From an uncultured Raoultella sp. (lineage in GTDB: Bacteria; Pseudomonadota; Gammaproteobacteria; Enterobacterales; Enterobacteriaceae), in NCBI GenBank assembly GCA_900759445.1, contig CAAEVH010000004.1, positions 186,001 to 250,000 on the forward strand: 64,000 bases of DNA, read 5' to 3'. The notes beneath the pieces were generated by a model. That model did no database searches and was not told the origin of the DNA. It saw only the letters and a program-made list of their open reading frames with translations. Shown piece after piece: positions 61,084-64,000 of the stretch. Within the stretch, counting starts at the first letter, position 1. Each line of letters opens with the position of its first letter. A program made the translations under genes and the position numbers.

Positions 61084-62108
61084 TGTCGCGATTAAGCCCC
61101 GTCAATCAGGCCCGCTGGGCGCGTTTTCGCCATAACCGACGCGGCTATTGGTCGCTGTGGATTTTTCTACTGCTCTTCGGCCTTAGCCTGTGTTCAGAAC
61201 TGATTGCCAATGATAAGCCGCTACTGGTGCGCTACGACAGTAGCTGGTATTTCCCCCTGTTCAAAAACTACAGTGAAAGCGACTTCGGCGGACCATTGGC
61301 GACCCAGGCTGATTATCAGGATCCGTGGTTACAGCAGCGCCTGGAAAACCGGGGCTGGATCCTGTGGGCGCCGATACGCTTTGGAGCCACCAGCATTAAC
61401 TTTGCCACCGATAAGCCCTTCCCCTCCCCACCTTCTGCACAAAACTGGCTGGGAACGGACGCCAACGGTGGTGATGTGCTGGCACGGATCCTCTACGGCA
61501 CACGTATTTCTGTCCTGTTCGGATTAATGCTAACCCTGTGCTCCAGCGTGATGGGGATCATGGCTGGCGCAATCCAGGGCTATCATGGCGGCAAGGTGGA
61601 TCTGTGGGGGCAACGATTCATTGAGGTTTGGTCAGGTATGCCAACGCTGTTTTTGATCATACTGCTGTCGAGTGTGGTCCAGCCAAACTTCTGGTGGCTA
61701 CTGGGCATTACCGTGCTGTTTGGCTGGATGAGCCTGGTTGGCGTGGTACGCGCGGAATTTTTACGTACCCGAAACTTTGATTACATTCGTGCCGCTCAGG
61801 CGCTTGGCGTGAGCGATCGCAGTATTATTCTGCGCCATATGCTGCCCAATGCGATGGTCGCCGCCCTGACCTTTTTACCGTTTATATTATGCGCCTCGAT
61901 CACCACTCTGACCTCGCTGGATTTTCTTGGCTTCGGCTTACCGCTTGGATCGCCATCGCTGGGAGAACTCCTGTTACAGGGTAAAAACAACCTGCAGGCA
62001 CCGTGGCTTGGCATCACCGCATTCATCTCCGTTGCCCTGCTATTATCGCTACTGATATTTATTGGTGAAGCGGTACGCGACGCGTTCGATCCCAACAAGG
62101 CGATTTAA
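61083..62108 (+). CDS. yejE: Peptide ABC permease YejE
   Basis: DppC/OppC-type permease of 341 residues. The EAA loop RAAQALGVSDRSIILRHMLP is near residues 238-257. Features such as NWLGTDANGGDVLARILYG are typical of the family. It overlaps yejB and lies 1 bp before yejF. Confidence 0.96.
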   Translation: MSRLSPVNQARWARFRHNRRGYWSLWIFLLLFGLSLCSELIANDKPLLVRYDSSWYFPLFKNYSESDFGGPLATQADYQDPWLQQRLENRGWILWAPIRFGATSINFATDKPFPSPPSAQNWLGTDANGGDVLARILYGTRISVLFGLMLTLCSSVMGIMAGAIQGYHGGKVDLWGQRFIEVWSGMPTLFLIILLSSVVQPNFWWLLGITVLFGWMSLVGVVRAEFLRTRNFDYIRAAQALGVSDRSIILRHMLPNAMVAALTFLPFILCASITTLTSLDFLGFGLPLGSPSLGELLLQGKNNLQAPWLGITAFISVALLLSLLIFIGEAVRDAFDPNKAI

Positions 62109-62109
62109 G

Positions 62110-63699
62110 ATGAAACAACCGCTGTTAGCTATTGAAAATTTATCAGTGGGTTTTCGCCAACAGGGGACCGTGCGCACCGTGGTCAATACCCTCTCACTGA
62201 GGGTTGATGCCGGGCAAACTCTGGCGCTGGTGGGCGAGTCCGGTTCGGGTAAAAGCGTGACCGCGCTTTCTATTCTACGGTTATTACCGACCCCTCCCGC
62301 AGTCTACCTTTCCGGCGACATCCGTTTTCATGGTGAATCATTGCTTCATGCCGATGAGCAGACGCTTCGCGGCGTTCGCGGGAATAAAATCGCCATGATT
62401 TTCCAGGAACCAATGGTGTCGCTAAACCCGCTTCACAACCTGGAAAAACAGCTGTATGAAGTGCTGTCGCTGCATCGGGGAATGCGTCGGGAGGCCGCGC
62501 GGGCAGAAATACTGACCTGTCTGGATCGGGTCGGCATCCGTCAGGCGGCCAAACGTCTCGCAGACTATCCGCACCAGCTATCCGGCGGCGAACGCCAGCG
62601 CGTGATGATCGCCATGGCGCTGCTTACGCGACCGGAGCTGCTTATTGCCGATGAACCGACCACCGCGCTGGATGTCTCCGTACAGGCGCAAATCCTGCAG
62701 TTGCTGCGGGAGCTACAGCGCGAACTGAACATGGGATTACTGTTTATCACCCACAACCTCAGCATTGTGAAAAAACTGGCCGATACCGTTGCGGTGATGC
62801 AAAACGGCCAGTGCGTTGAGCAAAATCGAGCAGCACAGCTGCTCACTGCGCCAACGCACCCCTACACGCAGAAATTGTTAAACAGCGAACCTTCTGGCGA
62901 TCCGGTACCTGTACCTGCCGGGCAAGCGCCATTGCTGGAAGTGGAAAAACTCTGCGTCGCCTTCCCCATCCGTAAAGGCATCCTGAAGCGCGTGGTGGAC
63001 CATAACGTTGTGGTTAACAACGTCAGTTTTTCCCTCCGGCCCGGAGAAACGCTGGGGCTGGTCGGGGAGTCAGGATCGGGGAAAAGCACTACCGGGCTGG
63101 CGCTACTGAGGTTAATCACCTCACAGGGAAGCATTGTGTTCGATGGCCTGGCGCTGCATACCTTAAATCGCCGCCAGCTGTTACCGGTGCGTCACCGCAT
63201 TCAGGTCGTTTTTCAGGATCCCAACTCCTCGCTGAACCCGCGCCTGAGCGTGCTACAGATTATTGAGGAAGGACTGCGCGTTCATCAGCCAACCCTGTCA
63301 GCCGAACAGCGAGAAGCGCAGGTGAAAGCGGTAATGGCGGAAGTGGGACTGGATAGCGAAACGCGGCATCGTTACCCGGCGGAGTTTTCCGGCGGTCAAC
63401 GTCAACGCATAGCCATTGCCAGAGCCTTGATTCTCAAGCCTTCCCTGATCATTCTGGATGAACCAACATCGTCGCTCGACAGAACCGTACAGGCGCAAAT
63501 CCTGACGTTGTTAAAGTCTTTACAGGAAAAGCATCGCCTGGCTTATATCTTTATCAGCCATGATTTACACGTAGTACGGGCGTTATGCCATCAGGTTATT
63601 GTGCTAAGGCAGGGAGAGGTCGTGGAGCAAGGACAATGCGAGCACGTATTTAACGCGCCACAGCAGGCATATACGCGTCAGCTGCTCGCGCTAAGCTGA
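62110..63699 (+). CDS. yejF: Peptide ABC transporter double ATPase YejF
   Basis: Tandem ABC ATPase of 529 residues from [11 protein letters not shown] (62110), the E. coli length; the frame stays open 16 codons upstream inside yejE. Both halves are intact: Walker A GESGSGKS twice, signatures LSGGERQR and FSGGQRQR, Walker [12 protein letters not shown] and [11 protein letters not shown]. It powers YejB/E. Confidence 0.96.
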   Translation: MKQPLLAIENLSVGFRQQGTVRTVVNTLSLRVDAGQTLALVGESGSGKSVTALSILRLLPTPPAVYLSGDIRFHGESLLHADEQTLRGVRGNKIAMIFQEPMVSLNPLHNLEKQLYEVLSLHRGMRREAARAEILTCLDRVGIRQAAKRLADYPHQLSGGERQRVMIAMALLTRPELLIADEPTTALDVSVQAQILQLLRELQRELNMGLLFITHNLSIVKKLADTVAVMQNGQCVEQNRAAQLLTAPTHPYTQKLLNSEPSGDPVPVPAGQAPLLEVEKLCVAFPIRKGILKRVVDHNVVVNNVSFSLRPGETLGLVGESGSGKSTTGLALLRLITSQGSIVFDGLALHTLNRRQLLPVRHRIQVVFQDPNSSLNPRLSVLQIIEEGLRVHQPTLSAEQREAQVKAVMAEVGLDSETRHRYPAEFSGGQRQRIAIARALILKPSLIILDEPTSSLDRTVQAQILTLLKSLQEKHRLAYIFISHDLHVVRALCHQVIVLRQGEVVEQGQCEHVFNAPQQAYTRQLLALS

Positions 63700-63702
63700 C
63701 GC

Positions 63703-64000
63703 TCAAAACGGATTGTTATTTGAAAACGGCTCTGCGATGGCCACGCCGAAATTTTTCAGTCTGCAGGTCGCGGCAAATTCATCCTGGCGATTCACAAACA
63801 GGCACGGCTCCCCTTCGCATTCCAACACGGAACAAGGTACCTCAATGTCGCTGAGGGCCTGGCTGAGTTTATGCATGACTGACCACGCGCTGTCACCATC
63901 AGGGCTAAGCAATTTGAGCGCCACCAGGCTGTTCTCATTGCTCTGACCGTTTTGCGGAATCGGTTCAACCTTTGAACCTGCGAAACCCACCGACCAACGA
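63703..64000 (-). CDS. yejG: YejG family protein (partial at its N-terminus)
   Basis: C-terminal 99 or so residues of a protein matching E. coli YejG (114 residues), convergent with yejF. The frame continues to the window edge ([18 protein letters not shown]), so the start lies outside; an internal GTG at 63990 is not the likely start. In E. coli YejG has been tied to aminoglycoside response; its mechanism is unknown. Confidence 0.92.
   Translation of the reverse strand, partial: RWSVGFAGSKVEPIPQNGQSNENSLVALKLLSPDGDSAWSVMHKLSQALSDIEVPCSVLECEGEPCLFVNRQDEFAATCRLKNFGVAIAEPFSNNNPF

Overview
The window is a chromosomal segment of a gamma-proteobacterium of the family Enterobacteriaceae, close to Citrobacter, Salmonella and Escherichia. 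Gene order largely follows the E. coli K-12 map from mdtQ/dusC to yejG (about 47 to 49 min), and most proteins have the same length as, and near-identical motifs to, their E. coli counterparts. Citrobacter is my best guess for the genus, because E. coli-type genes (psuGK) sit beside Salmonella/Klebsiella-type inserts (the 3-hydroxybenzoate/gentisate cluster). This is an inference, not a proof. I saw no tRNA, rRNA, CRISPR array, prophage or insertion sequence.

Layout. 1-2.8 kb: the 5' part of mdtQ, a SAM methyltransferase, the 27-residue YohP and dusC. 2.8-8.8 kb: a complete mhbRTDHIM-type cluster for 3-hydroxybenzoate/gentisate degradation, inserted between dusC and yohJ. 9-15 kb: yohJK, cdd, sanA, yeiS and preTA (pyrimidine salvage and catabolism). 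15-20 kb: mglBAC galactose transport and its repressor galS. 20-32 kb: yeiB-folE, yeiG, cirA (Fur-type site), lysP, yeiE, yeiH, nfo-yeiI. 31-34.6 kb: psuK-psuG-nucleoside transporter (pseudouridine use). 34.8-38.3 kb: an accessory block with a HypT-like LysR regulator, an aspartate-racemase-family enzyme and a Dcu-type transporter. 38.3-42.1 kb: fruBKA with two Cra operators. 42.5-44.6 kb: setB, yeiW, efpL. 44.7-50.6 kb: an accessory torCAD-like respiratory operon divergent from a MocR regulator. 50.6-55.4 kb: uxuA divergent from yeiQ (two consecutive hexuronate steps), yeiR, lpxT. 55.7-64 kb: mepS, pdeN, yejABEF and the start of yejG.

Three blocks look like accessory additions to a conserved backbone: mhb, the LysR/racemase/Dcu block, and tor-mocR. 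The best candidate for an undescribed system is the LysR/racemase/Dcu block. Its regulator keeps the three methionines that sense hypochlorite in HypT, so it may tie acidic amino acid or dicarboxylate use to oxidant exposure. Other points worth a look are an unlisted 32-codon ORF next to it, tandem palindromes upstream of psuK, two copies of a palindromic intergenic repeat, a single nucleoside transporter standing where K-12 has two, and a CRP-consensus site upstream of preTA.
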